DNA from: Aureimonas psammosilenae
Lineage (GTDB): Bacteria > Pseudomonadota > Alphaproteobacteria > Rhizobiales > Rhizobiaceae
Length of the DNA: 64,000 nucleotides
Assembly: GCF_009176975.1 (NCBI RefSeq)
Contig: NZ_WEZG01000006.1
Location: 62,001 to 126,000 of the forward strand
Reading direction: 5' to 3'
Positions 50,298-59,323 of this stretch are shown here, one piece after another. The notes beneath the pieces are model-generated. The model was not told where the DNA came from, made no database searches, and saw only the letters and a list, made by a program, of their open reading frames with translations. Both the position numbers and the translations under genes were made by a program. Every line of letters starts with the position of its first letter. The stretch's first letter is position 1.

Positions 50298-51704
50298 CTA
50301 CTTCGCCAGCCCCTTCATGCCGCCTTCGCCCACGTGCCGGCCGCTCGCGCGGTTGAGAAGCACGGTGACGCCCCAAAGCGCGACACCGATGGCGAGGAGC
50401 ACGCCGGCAATGGCGTATTGCACCGGATCGCGCCCCGTCCATGGCCCGACGAGGAAGGCGCAGCAAAGCGCGCCGAGGATGGGCAGGAAGGTCGGCGTGC
50501 GGAAATGCTGGTGGTCGACGGGATCGCGGCGCAGCACCAGAACCGCGACATTCACCACGGTGAAGACGCAAAGAAGAAGAAGCGCCGTCGTGGCTCCCAG
50601 TTGGCGCACTCCGCCGACGAAGGTGATGAGGCCGAAGGCGAGAAGCGTCGTGAAGAGGATCGCGACCCAAGGCGTGCGCCGGCCGGCATGGACCTTGCCG
50701 AGAACCGGCGGCAGCACCCGCTCGCGGCTCATGCCGTAGATGAGGCGGCTCGCCATCAGCATGTTGATAAGCGCGGTGTTGGCGACGGCGAACATGGTGA
50801 TGAGGCCGAAGACCCAAAGCGGAAAGCCCGGCGCGCCGGCCGAGACGACCTTCAGGAGCGGCGTCTCGCCTTCGCCGAGTTCGTTCGCCGGCACGAGCGC
50901 GACGGCAGTGATCGACACGAGCACATAGATGACAAGGGTGAGGCCGAGGCCGGTCAGGAGCACTTTCGGGAAGATGCTGTGCGGGTCCTTGCACTCTTCC
51001 GCCATGTTCACCGAGTCCTCGAAGCCGACCATCGCGAAGAAGGCGAGCGTCGCGCCGGTGACCACCGACCAGAACATGCCCTTCTCGGCATTCGGCTGGA
51101 ACTCGAAAGCTCTTGAGAAATCGCCGTTGCCGAGCCCCAGCGCCCAAAGCCCGATGGCGATGATGATGAGAAGGCCGGTGAGCTCCACCACGGTCAGGAC
51201 GACGTTGACCTTCACGCTTTCGCCGACGCCCCGGAAGTTGATCGCGGCGAGGATGGCCATGAAGGCGAGCGCCACGACGGTCACGCCGACCGTGCCTTCG
51301 AGGCCGAGATCGAAGGCAGTGGAGAAGTTGGCGGCAAAGGCCCGCGAGGCGGTGGCCGCCGAGGTGATGCCGGAGCACATCACCGCGAAGGCGACGATGA
51401 AGGTGACGAAGTGGATGCCGAAGGCCTTGTGCGTATAGAGCGCGGCGCCGGCCGCCTGCGGATATTTCGTGACGAGTTCGAGATAGGAGAAGGCGGTCAT
51501 CAGCGCGACCGCGAAGGCCACCACGAAGGGCAGCCAGACGACGCCACCGACTTCCTTGGCCACCTGCCCCGTCAGGGCGTAGATGCCGGTGCCGAGGATA
51601 TCGCCGACGATGAAGAGAAGCAGCAGCCAGGGGCCCATGACGCGCACGAGGCTCGGCTCGCCCGCCCGGCCCTCGTCGGTCCCGACCTCCGTCGCACTCG
51701 CCAT
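50298..51704 (-). CDS. APC superfamily amino acid permease
   Basis: A 468-residue inner-membrane transporter with about twelve helices. The first carries [16 protein letters not shown], the unwound-helix substrate motif of cationic-amino-acid/YfnA-like permeases; later blocks include [21 protein letters not shown] and [19 protein letters not shown], typical of the family. ATG at 51704 with GGGAG 8 bp upstream. Substrate cannot be assigned beyond an amino acid or amine. It is flanked by dapF (43 bp) and a metallohydrolase gene (79 bp), all minus strand. Confidence 0.9.
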   Translation of the reverse strand: MASATEVGTDEGRAGEPSLVRVMGPWLLLLFIVGDILGTGIYALTGQVAKEVGGVVWLPFVVAFAVALMTAFSYLELVTKYPQAAGAALYTHKAFGIHFVTFIVAFAVMCSGITSAATASRAFAANFSTAFDLGLEGTVGVTVVALAFMAILAAINFRGVGESVKVNVVLTVVELTGLLIIIAIGLWALGLGNGDFSRAFEFQPNAEKGMFWSVVTGATLAFFAMVGFEDSVNMAEECKDPHSIFPKVLLTGLGLTLVIYVLVSITAVALVPANELGEGETPLLKVVSAGAPGFPLWVFGLITMFAVANTALINMLMASRLIYGMSRERVLPPVLGKVHAGRRTPWVAILFTTLLAFGLITFVGGVRQLGATTALLLLCVFTVVNVAVLVLRRDPVDHQHFRTPTFLPILGALCCAFLVGPWTGRDPVQYAIAGVLLAIGVALWGVTVLLNRASGRHVGEGGMKGLAK

Positions 51705-51783
51705 GGCTTCAACTCCCAACCGCTTGCCACCTATGGAATTGCGGCAGAGTGGAGGCAGGACAAGGGCGAAGGCCGGTTTTACG

Positions 51784-52857
51784 TCATGATGGCGCGGGTT
51801 CGTGCACCGTGGGGGCGACGGTCTCCGGGGTCTCGTGGAGCTCCGGCGGCATCGGTGCATCGATCCGCATCGGCAGCTCCGTGACAAAGCCGGGCGGCGC
51901 CGCGCGAAAGCGCTCAAACGACAGGTTCCAGCGCCCGAGCGCGGCCTGGAGGCGTTTGGGCGGATCGCCGACCTCCTCGTCGGTCAGTTGGAACGTGCCC
52001 CAATGGCTGCCGAGGGAAAATTCGGCGCCGAGGAACAGCGCGCCCCGCACCGCCTCGTCCGGGTCCTGGTGCTGCGGGCGCATGACGGAGCGCGGCGCAT
52101 AAGCGCCGATCGGGATCACCGCGAGCTTCGGCGGGCCGTAGCGTTCCCGCGCGGCCCGGTAGTTCCGCCCGCCGAAGAAGCCGGTATCGCCGATATGGTA
52201 GACGAGGCCGGCGGGCGTTTCGAAGACGAAGCTCGCCCAAAGCGTCATGCGCCGGTCTAAGACGCCGCGCGCCGACCAGTGATGCGTCGGATCGAGCGTC
52301 ACCGCGACGTGATCGTTGAGGGAAACGCGGTCGAACCAGTCATGCGCGGAAACGCTCGCGTCCTTGCGCCAGCTTTGCAGAAGCACGTCGCAACCGAGCG
52401 GTACGACGAAACGCGGGGCGAAGCGGTCTTGGAGGCGCTCCAGCGTTTCGCGGTCCATGTGGTCGTAATGCGAATGGGTGACGCAGACGACGTGGATGTC
52501 CGGCAGATCGTCGAAGGCGACGCCCGGCTCGTTGTGACGTTGCGGCCCGAGACGGGACGGACAGCGCTCGGAAAAGATCGGATCGACCAGGATGTTGAGA
52601 CCGCCGGTCTGGTAGAGGAAGCTCGCGTGTCCGATGGCGAGAACGCGCAAGGCATCGCCCGAAACCGCCGCCGGCGGCTTGTCGCGCGGGACCGAGTGAT
52701 CGACACGCGGGGCCCACTTCTCGCGCCCGCCGCTAAACTGCCAGCGCAGGATCGAGCCGAGATTCGCCGGCATCTCGCCGCCCGGATTGAAGAAGCGGTG
52801 CCCGTCGAAATGGTCGGATGGCGGGCCGGAAAAATAAGGGTTGCGGAACGGTTTCAC
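51784..52857 (-). CDS. Metallo-beta-lactamase-fold hydrolase, NAPE-PLD/UlaG-like
   Basis: A 357-residue metallohydrolase. The metal site reads VTHSHYDHMD (about residues 127-136), preceded by LAIGHASFLYQTGGLNILVDP, the start of the fold, and followed by HHWSARG, HIGDTGFFGG and SHWGTFQLTDEE. This pattern is the one of N-acylphosphatidylethanolamine phospholipase D-like proteins, many of which act on phospholipids or as lactonases; substrate here is unknown. The GTG start overlaps the TGA of the reductase gene upstream (GTGA). Confidence 0.87.
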   Translation of the reverse strand: MKPFRNPYFSGPPSDHFDGHRFFNPGGEMPANLGSILRWQFSGGREKWAPRVDHSVPRDKPPAAVSGDALRVLAIGHASFLYQTGGLNILVDPIFSERCPSRLGPQRHNEPGVAFDDLPDIHVVCVTHSHYDHMDRETLERLQDRFAPRFVVPLGCDVLLQSWRKDASVSAHDWFDRVSLNDHVAVTLDPTHHWSARGVLDRRMTLWASFVFETPAGLVYHIGDTGFFGGRNYRAARERYGPPKLAVIPIGAYAPRSVMRPQHQDPDEAVRGALFLGAEFSLGSHWGTFQLTDEEVGDPPKRLQAALGRWNLSFERFRAAPPGFVTELPMRIDAPMPPELHETPETVAPTVHEPAPS

Positions 52858-53555
52858 GCCGTCGGCTCGACCTTGTAGCGCAGCCAGACCGCGCCGCCGT
52901 CCAGCACTTCGTGGGACTCGAGCGCAAGCCCCCGCACCCCGGCCGTCGCACCTTCCATCTCGTCACTTGAGTCGAACACGGCCGGCGCGCCCTTCGCTCC
53001 ATCGACCGCCGGGCAGACGACGAGGCTGATCTCGTCCACGAGGCCGGCGCGCAGGAACGAGCCGTTGACCCCGCCCCCGCCTTCCAGAAGAAGGCGCTTC
53101 ACCCCGAGCGCGGCCTCCAGCTTGGCGAGGAGAAGCGCGAGGTCGATCTCGTCCTTGCCCGCGAAGAGATAGCCGACCCCGTCGCTGCGAAGCCCGGCGA
53201 GGTGGGCGTCGGACACGTCTTCCGTCAACACCACGACGATCGGATCGCCGCCGATATCGGCCCGGCCCCAGGCGATCTTACCGGCCGCGTCGAGAACGAC
53301 GCCGTAAGCGTCCGCACCGCGCTTCGGCAGGTGATCCTCACGGGCGAAGCCGACGCCCTCGCCCTTGGGATAGGGCTCGCTCCGCTTGGCGAATTCCTGC
53401 CCCGTCACGCGGCCCACGACCCAGGCGTCGCCGCCGAGCTTGTCGTGGATCGTCTCGAACAGATCGGACGCCGCATCGGCATTCGGCCGCCAGCGCTCGT
53501 GCAGGATGCGCCCGTCGATGCTGGACACCATGTGGCAAAGGACGTGGGGCTTCAT
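52854..53555 (-). CDS. RibD C-terminal / dihydrofolate-reductase-like protein
   Basis: A 233-residue protein of the RibD reductase family. Diagnostic parts are the start PHVLCHMVSSIDGRILHERW, the NADPH-binding DAWVVGRVTGQEF, LLLEGGGGVNGSFLRAGLVDEI (about 165-186) and LVVCPAVDGAKGAPAVFD. The stand-alone reductase domain without a deaminase suggests a reductase of unknown substrate rather than riboflavin synthesis. ATG at 53555; it overlaps the downstream metallohydrolase gene by 4 bp. Confidence 0.87.
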   Translation of the reverse strand: MKPHVLCHMVSSIDGRILHERWRPNADAASDLFETIHDKLGGDAWVVGRVTGQEFAKRSEPYPKGEGVGFAREDHLPKRGADAYGVVLDAAGKIAWGRADIGGDPIVVVLTEDVSDAHLAGLRSDGVGYLFAGKDEIDLALLLAKLEAALGVKRLLLEGGGGVNGSFLRAGLVDEISLVVCPAVDGAKGAPAVFDSSDEMEGATAGVRGLALESHEVLDGGAVWLRYKVEPTA

Positions 53556-53697
53556 GGGCGAGGCGTCTTCCTGATGCTCGGATACATGGATGGCGAACTA
53601 GGGCGCCCGGAACGGACAAGGATACGGCGCGGCGACAAGCCTCGCGCCAGCGGCGGGAGCGAGCCTCTTGGCCGTCGGGTCTTTTCGGGGTGAGGCC

Positions 53698-53970
53698 ATG
53701 GATAGCGGGATCGGCCAGAACGTATCGGGCGGCAACGTCGTCGCCTTTCCGTCACGCTTTTCCCCGCGCCATCCGCTCGACGCGGAAGCGGCCCGGCGCT
53801 TGCGCCGCAGCGGCTACGAGGAATGGGCGGCCCGCGAAAAGGCGACGGGCGTGCCGATGCCGGCCTCGATGCGCTATCTCAAGATGCAGATCGAGTTCGC
53901 CGCCGAGCGTCTGAAGCTGCTCGATCCACTGCCGGAGGACTTTCGCGCCGACATCTTCTGGCCGGCATGA
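53698..53970 (+). CDS. Conserved small hypothetical protein of 90 residues
   Basis: Start ATG at 53698 with a GGGGTGAGG ribosome-binding region just upstream. The product has a glycine/serine N-terminus, then a basic-helical part (ARRLRRSGYEEWAAREKATG) and a predicted helix ending KLLDPLPEDFRADIFWPA. No family name is known to me; similar short proteins with an EEWAARE...FRADIFWP pattern are, as I recall, found in Hyphomicrobiales. It is soluble with no signal peptide. Its stop touches the terminator of the convergent ferritin-like gene. Confidence 0.68.
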   Translation: MDSGIGQNVSGGNVVAFPSRFSPRHPLDAEAARRLRRSGYEEWAAREKATGVPMPASMRYLKMQIEFAAERLKLLDPLPEDFRADIFWPA

Positions 53971-53997
53971 AAAAAGCGCGGGAAGCGACGCCCGCGC
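53970..53997 (-). terminator. Rho-independent terminator of the ferritin-like (DUF892) gene
   Basis: On the minus strand a perfect GCGCGGG / CCCGCGC stem with an 8-base loop is followed by six T residues (plus-strand A-run 53970-53975). It lies 19 bp beyond the stop of the ferritin-like gene and abuts the end of the convergent 90-residue gene. Confidence 0.9.
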
Positions 53998-54016
53998 CTC
54001 GTTCGATCATTGGATG

Positions 54017-54520
54017 TCAGGCGGCCTGACGGTTGACCTTGGACTCGGCCATGGAGGTCAGCTTCTGGTCGGTCGCCTTTTCCTCGTCGAGATTCTGCTG
54101 AAGGACGCTGGCGCAGTCGGCGCGGCCGAGCTGCTTGGCCCAGGCGATCAGCGTGCCGTAGCGGGTGATCTCGTAATGCTCCACGGCCTGCGCGGAGGCG
54201 ACCAGCGCGGCGTCCAGAACTTCCTTGTCGGCGATCTCGCCGGCCAGTTCGTTGGTTTCCTTGATGATGCCGTCGATCGCCGGGCAGGTGACGGCCTTCA
54301 CTTTCTGGCCATGCATCTCGAACACCTGTTCAAGACGCTTGATCTGGTTTTCGGTCTCGCGGAGGTGGATTTCGAAGCCCTGCTTCAACAGCGGATCGGT
54401 CGCCTTCTCGATCATCTTCGGCAGCGCCTTGGTGATCTGGTTCTCGGCGTAGTAGATGTCCTGAAGCGTGTGAACGAAGAGATCGTCCAGCGTCTTCACG
54501 TCCTTGGAAAAGAGGCCCAT
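54017..54520 (-). CDS. Ferritin-like DUF892 (YciE/YciF-type) protein
   Basis: A 167-residue four-helix protein of the DUF892 ferritin-like family, induced by stress in several bacteria. Typical blocks are TLDDLFVHTLQDIYYAENQI (about 10-29), KGFEIHLRETE-like KQGFEIHLRETENQI, VASAQAVEHYEITRYGTLI and NLDEEKATDQKL; the E/H pattern suits a diiron centre. ATG at 54520 with GGGAGA about 8 bp upstream, matching the family start MGLFSKDVKTLDDLF. A terminator follows, so it is probably transcribed alone. Confidence 0.9.
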   Translation of the reverse strand: MGLFSKDVKTLDDLFVHTLQDIYYAENQITKALPKMIEKATDPLLKQGFEIHLRETENQIKRLEQVFEMHGQKVKAVTCPAIDGIIKETNELAGEIADKEVLDAALVASAQAVEHYEITRYGTLIAWAKQLGRADCASVLQQNLDEEKATDQKLTSMAESKVNRQAA

Positions 54521-54668
54521 CGAGGTTTCTCCCTGCTCGGATCGTCCGGTCGGAACGGTTGCACCGGGGACCGGCCTCGGCCGGCCCCGTTCATCCCTCC
54601 CCGAATGCCGAAACGCGGAAGAAGGTTTCCGACAAACTTGCGCGCCCGCCCTTCCCTCGTCGCCCGGC

Positions 54669-55040
54669 TTACGGCCGGTCGGCGGAAAGATCGAGGATCG
54701 GCTCGAAGCCGCCATAGATCATGCGCTGGCCATCGAAAGGCATGGTCTTCATCGCGTCCGCCTTCATCCGGGGATCGTCCATGACTTTCGGATGCGCCTG
54801 GGTCCGCTTTTCCTTGGAGGGCCATTCGATCCAGGAAAAGACCACCACTTCCCCTTCCTCGGCCTTCACCGCGCCGCGAAAGTCGGTCACCTTGCCGTTC
54901 GGCACGTCATCTCCCCAGCATTCGACCATGCGCAAGGCGCCATAATCGCGAAAGACCTCCCAGGCTCGCTCGGCCATCTCCCGATAGGCCTGCCGGTTGG
55001 CTTCTGGCACCGCGACCACGAATCCGTCCATGTAGCTCAT
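54669..55040 (-). CDS. DUF1428 family protein
   Basis: A 123-residue dimeric alpha/beta-barrel-type protein. It starts MSYMDGFVVAVPEANRQAYR, the family opening, and contains EVVVFSWIEWPSKEKR and MPFDGQRMIYGGFEPILD. AGGAGAG lies just upstream of the ATG at 55040. Function is unknown; these genes often travel with VOC and YciI-like proteins. Its first 134 bases are also read in another frame as the tail of the upstream VOC gene, which is unusual (see findings). Confidence 0.9.
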   Translation of the reverse strand: MSYMDGFVVAVPEANRQAYREMAERAWEVFRDYGALRMVECWGDDVPNGKVTDFRGAVKAEEGEVVVFSWIEWPSKEKRTQAHPKVMDDPRMKADAMKTMPFDGQRMIYGGFEPILDLSADRP

Positions 55041-55491
55041 CGCTTCTCTCCTCCTCCACGGGCTTCGGGGTTTGATGGGCCATCGCGTTGGCGGCGGCCT
55101 CGACATCCATCCACATGACTTCCCAGATGTGGCCGTCCGGGTCCTCGTAGGAGCGGCCGTACATGAAGCCGAAATCCTGCGTCGGCGTCGGATCGGGGTC
55201 GCCGCCAGCGGCCGCAGCCTCTGCCACGGCAGCGTCCACGGCCTCGCGGTTGTCCATCGACACGCAAAGGAGGACCTCGCTGACCCGCCGCGCATCCGCG
55301 ATCTCCTTCGAGGTGAACTGCCGGTACTTCTCGTGCGTCAAAAGCATCACGTGGATCACGTCGGACACCACCATGCAAGCAGCGGTGTCGTCGGAAAATT
55401 GCGGATTGCGCGTCGCGCCGATGCCCTCGTAGAAGGCGATCGAGCGCTTCAGATCGGCGACCGGCAGATTGACGAAGATCAGCTTGGGCAT
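54907..55491 (-). CDS. VOC family (glyoxalase/bleomycin-resistance fold) protein with out-of-frame tail
   Basis: The first about 140 residues are a normal VOC protein (MPKLIFVNLPVADLKRSIAF, FMYGRSYEDPDGHIWEVMWM), with the metal-type D-H/E pattern at the end of the last strand. The normal end would be near residue 150, but the frame continues through the start of the DUF1428 gene for 134 bases, giving about 45 extra residues that read as DUF1428 in the wrong frame. A stop in the third frame at 55037-55039 would give the usual ATGA overlap with DUF1428, so a single-base loss near 55045-55055 is likely. ATG at 55491, GGAG 8 bp upstream. Confidence 0.8.
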   Translation of the reverse strand: MPKLIFVNLPVADLKRSIAFYEGIGATRNPQFSDDTAACMVVSDVIHVMLLTHEKYRQFTSKEIADARRVSEVLLCVSMDNREAVDAAVAEAAAAGGDPDPTPTQDFGFMYGRSYEDPDGHIWEVMWMDVEAAANAMAHQTPKPVEEERSDELHGRIRGRGARSQPAGLSGDGRASLGGLSRLWRLAHGRMLGR

Positions 55492-55909
55492 GACTGCGGC
55501 TCCTCCTCGCATGGCTTATCGCGCCATGTCCTTCTTGCCCGCATGATGTCACGACGAACCGGAGCCTTGAAGCGTGGGAAGACGCGCTGAAGGGCCGGAT
55601 CACCGTATTAACGTTAGGTAAGTTGTAAGGCGGCGAAGGGACGCCGACCACTCCGGTCGTCTCTTATTTGACTTGCAGGCGAATTTCGTGCTTTAGCCCC
55701 GCACAAACCGCGACATCATTGTCCGCGAGCCACCGACCGGGTCCCTGTCGTCAACAAAATGTTGAACCAGCCGCCCGGAGGTCACCATCCGCCAGCGAGT
55801 ATCGCCCGCGGATGCGGTTCCGCTTTGTCTGTTGCGGTGTTTCTCTTGTGCGTTCGGCGGTTCGTGGCCACGTCCCGCCGATCAGCGCAAGAACCAAAGG
55901 CGGAACTTG
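55492..55909. other. 418-bp divergent intergenic region between VOC gene and ffh
   Basis: No coding gene is recognised. The region is noticeably less GC-rich in its middle (55600-55760). It contains a candidate plus-strand promoter at 55668-55696 and must also carry the promoter for the VOC gene. I looked for a 4.5S SRP RNA here because of ffh, but the conserved GGAAGCAGCC tetraloop region is absent. Confidence 0.6.
55668..55696 (+). promoter_or_regulatory. Candidate promoter for ffh-rpsP-rimM-trmD
   Basis: TTGACT (55668-55673) and CTTTAG (55691-55696) are separated by 17 bp. The first box fits a sigma-70 -35 well; the second is a weak -10. It lies about 215 bp upstream of ffh, a long leader if real. 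Position ahead of an essential operon supports it. Confidence 0.35.
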
Positions 55910-57469
55910 ATGTTCGACTCGCTCCAGGATCGGCTAGGCTCGATCCTCAACAACCTGACCGGACGCGGTGCGCTGTCCGACAACGACGTGGCCGCGGCGC
56001 TGCGCGAGGTGCGCCGCGCGCTGCTCGAAGCCGACGTCGCGCTCGAAGTCGTGCGCTCCTTCACGGACCGGGTGCGCGAGAAGGCGGTCGGCGCGGCGAT
56101 CGTGAAATCGGTGAAGCCCGGCCAGATGGTGGTCAAGATCGTCCATGACGAGCTGGTCAGCCTGCTCGGCTCCGATCAGGTGGCGATCGATCTCAACGCC
56201 CCCGCCCCCGTCACCATCATGATGGTCGGCCTTCAGGGCTCGGGCAAGACCACGACCTCCGCCAAGATCGCCAAGCGCCTCACCGAACGGCAGCGCAAGC
56301 GCGTCCTGATGGCCTCGCTCGACACGAGGCGGCCCGCCGCGCAGGAGCAGCTCCGCATTCTCGGCGAGCAGGTCTCCGTCGCGACGCTTCCCATCGTCGC
56401 CGGCCAGGGCCCGACCGAGATCGCCAGCCGCGCCGCCCAGGCCGCCAAGCTCGGCGGCTACGACGTCCTCATCCTCGACACCGCCGGGCGCACCCATATC
56501 GACGAGCCCTTGATGGCCGAGATGGCCGAGATCAAGGCGCGCTCGGCCCCGCACGAGATCCTTCTCGTCGCCGATAGCTTGACCGGCCAGGACGCGGTGA
56601 ATCTTGCCCGCTCCTTCGACGACCGCGTCGGAATTTCGGGTATCGTCCTCACCCGCGTCGACGGCGACGGGCGCGGCGGCGCGGCGCTTTCCATGCGCGC
56701 CGTCACCGGCAAGCCGATCAAGCTGATCGGTGTGGGCGAGAAGATGGACGCGCTGGAGGAATTCTTCCCCGCACGCATCGCCGACCGCATTCTCGGCATG
56801 GGCGACATCGTTTCCCTCGTGGAGCGCGCCGCCGAAACCATCGACGCGGAAAAAGCCGCGGCGATGGCCAAGAAGATGCAGTCGGGCAAGTTCGACCTGA
56901 ACGATCTGGCGCAGCAGATCGGCCAGATGCAGAAGATGGGCGGCATGGGCGGCCTGATGGGCATGATGCCCGGCATGGCGAAGATGAAGGACCAGATCTC
57001 CGCCGCCGGGCTCGACGACAAGCTGCTCAAGCGCCAGCTCGCCATCATCTCCTCCATGACGGCGAAGGAGCGGGCCAATCCCGACCTCCTGAAGCATAGC
57101 CGCAAGAAGCGCATCGCGGCGGGTTCGGGCACGGACGCGGCCGACATCAACAAGCTTCTCAAGATGCACCGCCAGATGGCCGACATGATGAAGTCCATGT
57201 CCGGCAAGGGCGGCAAGGGCGCCGGCATCATGGGCAAGCTGATGGGGGGCCTCGGCTCCAAGATGGGTCTCCCACCCGGCATGGGCGGCGGCGGAATGCC
57301 GGACCTGTCGAAGCTCGACCCCAAGCAGCTCGAAGACATCGCCAAGATGGCCGAAGCGCGCGGCCTGCCAGGTTTGCCCAAGGGCGGCCTGCCGCCTGGC
57401 CTCGGCGGCCCTGGCGGTTTGCCGGGCCTCGGCAACGGCTTTCCCGGTCTGCCGGGCAAGAAGAGATAG
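55910..57469 (+). CDS. ffh: Signal recognition particle protein Ffh
   Basis: SRP54 GTPase that binds signal sequences and 4.5S RNA. The 519-residue protein has the N domain, G domain with P-loop GLQGSGKTTT (about 107-116), DTRRPAAQEQL, DTAGRTHID and TRVDGDGRGGAA, and a methionine-rich M domain (GGMGGLMGMMPGMAKMK, about 343-359). It ends in a Gly/Leu/Pro/Met tail (about 460-519) with repeated GLP units, making it longer than the E. coli protein. ATG at 55910. rpsP follows after 67 bp. Confidence 0.96.
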   Translation: MFDSLQDRLGSILNNLTGRGALSDNDVAAALREVRRALLEADVALEVVRSFTDRVREKAVGAAIVKSVKPGQMVVKIVHDELVSLLGSDQVAIDLNAPAPVTIMMVGLQGSGKTTTSAKIAKRLTERQRKRVLMASLDTRRPAAQEQLRILGEQVSVATLPIVAGQGPTEIASRAAQAAKLGGYDVLILDTAGRTHIDEPLMAEMAEIKARSAPHEILLVADSLTGQDAVNLARSFDDRVGISGIVLTRVDGDGRGGAALSMRAVTGKPIKLIGVGEKMDALEEFFPARIADRILGMGDIVSLVERAAETIDAEKAAAMAKKMQSGKFDLNDLAQQIGQMQKMGGMGGLMGMMPGMAKMKDQISAAGLDDKLLKRQLAIISSMTAKERANPDLLKHSRKKRIAAGSGTDAADINKLLKMHRQMADMMKSMSGKGGKGAGIMGKLMGGLGSKMGLPPGMGGGGMPDLSKLDPKQLEDIAKMAEARGLPGLPKGGLPPGLGGPGGLPGLGNGFPGLPGKKR

Positions 57470-57536
57470 GCCGGCCCCGCGCCGGTCTCGCAACACCCCG
57501 AACACAACACTTGAAGACAGATAGGAAGCCTTAGAA

Positions 57537-57914
57537 ATGTCCCTGAAGATCCGCCTCGCCCGCGCCGGCTCCAAGAAGCGCCCCTACTACCACGTCGTCG
57601 TCGCCGATGCCCGCAGCCCCCGAGATGGCCGCTTCATCGAGACGGTCGGTTCCTGGAACCCGATGCTGCCGAAGGACGCCGAGCGCGTGACGCTGAAGGC
57701 CGACCGTCTTCAGCATTGGCTCGGCGTCGGCGCGCAGCCGACCGACCGCGTCCTGCGCTTCCTCGACAAGGCCGGTCTTGCCACCCGCGAGACCAAGAGC
57801 AACCCGACCAAGGGCGAGCCCGGCAAGAAGGCGCAGGAGCGCGTCGCCGAGCGCCAGAAGCGCGCTGAAGACGCCGCCGCCAAGGCTGCCGAGGCCGCCG
57901 CTTCGGCCGAGTAA
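57537..57914 (+). CDS. rpsP: 30S ribosomal protein S16
   Basis: The 125-residue S16 starts [20 protein letters not shown] and has the conserved [14 protein letters not shown] and [20 protein letters not shown] blocks. The C-terminal about 40 residues are a lysine/alanine/glutamate-rich extension usual in alphaproteobacteria. It is preceded by a TAGGAAGC ribosome-binding region and followed by a strong hairpin at 57944-57971 that may lower expression of rimM and trmD relative to rpsP. Confidence 0.97.
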   Translation: MSLKIRLARAGSKKRPYYHVVVADARSPRDGRFIETVGSWNPMLPKDAERVTLKADRLQHWLGVGAQPTDRVLRFLDKAGLATRETKSNPTKGEPGKKAQERVAERQKRAEDAAAKAAEAAASAE

Positions 57915-57943
57915 TCGGTTCTTTCTTGCCGAACATCTTGCGG

Positions 57944-57971
57944 ACGGCGCCTTCGGGCGCCGTTTGCTTTT
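57944..57971 (+). terminator. Intrinsic terminator or attenuator between rpsP and rimM
   Basis: A perfect 8-bp stem ACGGCGCC / GGCGCCGT with a TTCG tetraloop is followed by TTGCTTTT. It lies 30 bp after rpsP and 83 bp before rimM. In this co-directional run it could act as partial terminator so that ribosomal protein is made in excess of the processing enzymes. Confidence 0.75.
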
Positions 57972-58053
57972 GCGGGGCCGCCGCTTGACGGGGCTCGGCG
58001 ATGCCGGGCACTACGCCTTTCCATCCAAAAACCTCAGCCGGATCTCGACGCCC

Positions 58054-58614
58054 TTGGCCGACACCGCACCTTCCCATCCCGTTCTTCTCGGCATCGTCGG
58101 CGGCGCGCATGGGCTGAAGGGCGAATGCCGCGTGTCATCCTTCACCGCCGAACCGCAGGATCTCGGCGCCTATGGCCCGCTCTTCGACAAGCGCGGCGCG
58201 CGCTACACCGTCCTGTCCGCCCGCATTCAGAAGAACGTCGTGGTGGTCCGCTTCGAGGAAGTGCGCGACCGCGACCAAGCCGAGCGCCTGAACGGCACCG
58301 AGCTTTTCGTGGACCGCTCCAGCCTGCCGGAAGACGAGGAGGACGACGACTTCTATATCGCCGACCTCGTTGGTCTTCAGGTCGTGACGGTGGCGGGCGA
58401 GGCCGTCGGAACGGTGGTGGCCGTACATGATTTCGGCGCAGGCGACATTCTGGAGATCGCCCCCGAGCGTGGGCAGAGCGTGATGATCCCCTTCTCCGAA
58501 GCCGCCGTGCCGGAGGTCGATCTGGATGGGGAGCGCATCGTGGTGGAGCCCGTCGCGGCAGGCCTCGTCGAGGCCAAGCCGGAGCCCGGCGAGGACGGAG
58601 CCCCGACCCGATGA
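58054..58614 (+). CDS. rimM: Ribosome maturation factor RimM
   Basis: Assists 30S head assembly. From a TTG at 58054 the product is 186 residues with the family start [20 protein letters not shown], the RimM N-domain, a linker [18 protein letters not shown] and the PRC-barrel C-domain ([22 protein letters not shown]). Ribosome-binding sequence is poor, and the frame is open upstream, so the exact start is uncertain. Its TGA overlaps the trmD ATG (ATGA). Confidence 0.9.
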   Translation: MADTAPSHPVLLGIVGGAHGLKGECRVSSFTAEPQDLGAYGPLFDKRGARYTVLSARIQKNVVVVRFEEVRDRDQAERLNGTELFVDRSSLPEDEEDDDFYIADLVGLQVVTVAGEAVGTVVAVHDFGAGDILEIAPERGQSVMIPFSEAAVPEVDLDGERIVVEPVAAGLVEAKPEPGEDGAPTR

Positions 58615-59297
58615 GCTTTCGCGCCTCCGTCGTGACGCTTTATCCGGAAATGTTTCCGGGCCCGCTTGGGCTCTCGCTCGCCGGTAAAGCTCTGACGCGC
58701 GGCGACTGGCAGCTCCAAACCACGCATATCCGCGAGTTCGGCACCGGGCGGCATCGGATGGTGGACGACACGCCGTCCGGCGGGGGCGCCGGCATGGTGT
58801 TGCGCGCCGATGTTTTGTCCAGCGCCATCGACGCCGCCTCGCCGGCGGGCGATTCGCGCCCGCGCCTCCTGATGAGCCCGCGAGGGCGTCCGCTTCGGCA
58901 GGCCGAAGTGCGCGAATGGGCCGCCGGGCCGGGCCTCGTCCTCGTTTGTGGGCGATTCGAAGGCGTCGACGAGCGAGTGATCGAGGGCCGGAACCTTCAA
59001 GAGGTATCGATCGGCGATTACGTTTTGTCGGGCGGCGAGATGGCGGCTCTCACCCTTCTCGACGCCGTGGTGCGCCTTCTTCCGGGCGTCATGGGCAACC
59101 AGGAATCCGGGAACACCGAAAGCTTCGAGAACGACCTTCTCGAACACCCGCACTACACGCGGCCCGTTTCTTGGGAAGGGCGCGAAATCCCGCCTGTCCT
59201 GTCTTCGGGCGACCATGGCGCGATCGCGAAATGGCGCAAGGCCGAGGCCGAGCGGCTGACGCGCGACCGCCGGCCGGATCTTCTCAACCGCTCCTGA
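58611..59297 (+). CDS. trmD: tRNA (guanine-N1)-methyltransferase TrmD
   Basis: Makes m1G37 in tRNAs that read CNN codons. The 228-residue SPOUT enzyme has [21 protein letters not shown] (about 45-65), [16 protein letters not shown] (about 110-125) and [15 protein letters not shown] (about 132-146), the knotted SAM site. ATG overlaps rimM. In many bacteria rplS follows directly, but here three minus-strand genes intervene and rplS is 3.6 kb further. Confidence 0.96.
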   Translation: MSFRASVVTLYPEMFPGPLGLSLAGKALTRGDWQLQTTHIREFGTGRHRMVDDTPSGGGAGMVLRADVLSSAIDAASPAGDSRPRLLMSPRGRPLRQAEVREWAAGPGLVLVCGRFEGVDERVIEGRNLQEVSIGDYVLSGGEMAALTLLDAVVRLLPGVMGNQESGNTESFENDLLEHPHYTRPVSWEGREIPPVLSSGDHGAIAKWRKAEAERLTRDRRPDLLNRS

Positions 59298-59323
59298 GGA
59301 AAAGGCCGGCCAGCCGACCTTGA

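Noticed and set aside
54907-55040. The VOC C-terminal extension as a genuine extra domain
   Set aside because: It is DUF1428 coding sequence read in the wrong frame and has no feature of its own.
55492-55909. A 4.5S SRP RNA gene upstream of ffh
   Set aside because: The conserved GGAAGCAGCC core and a long self-complementary hairpin are absent.
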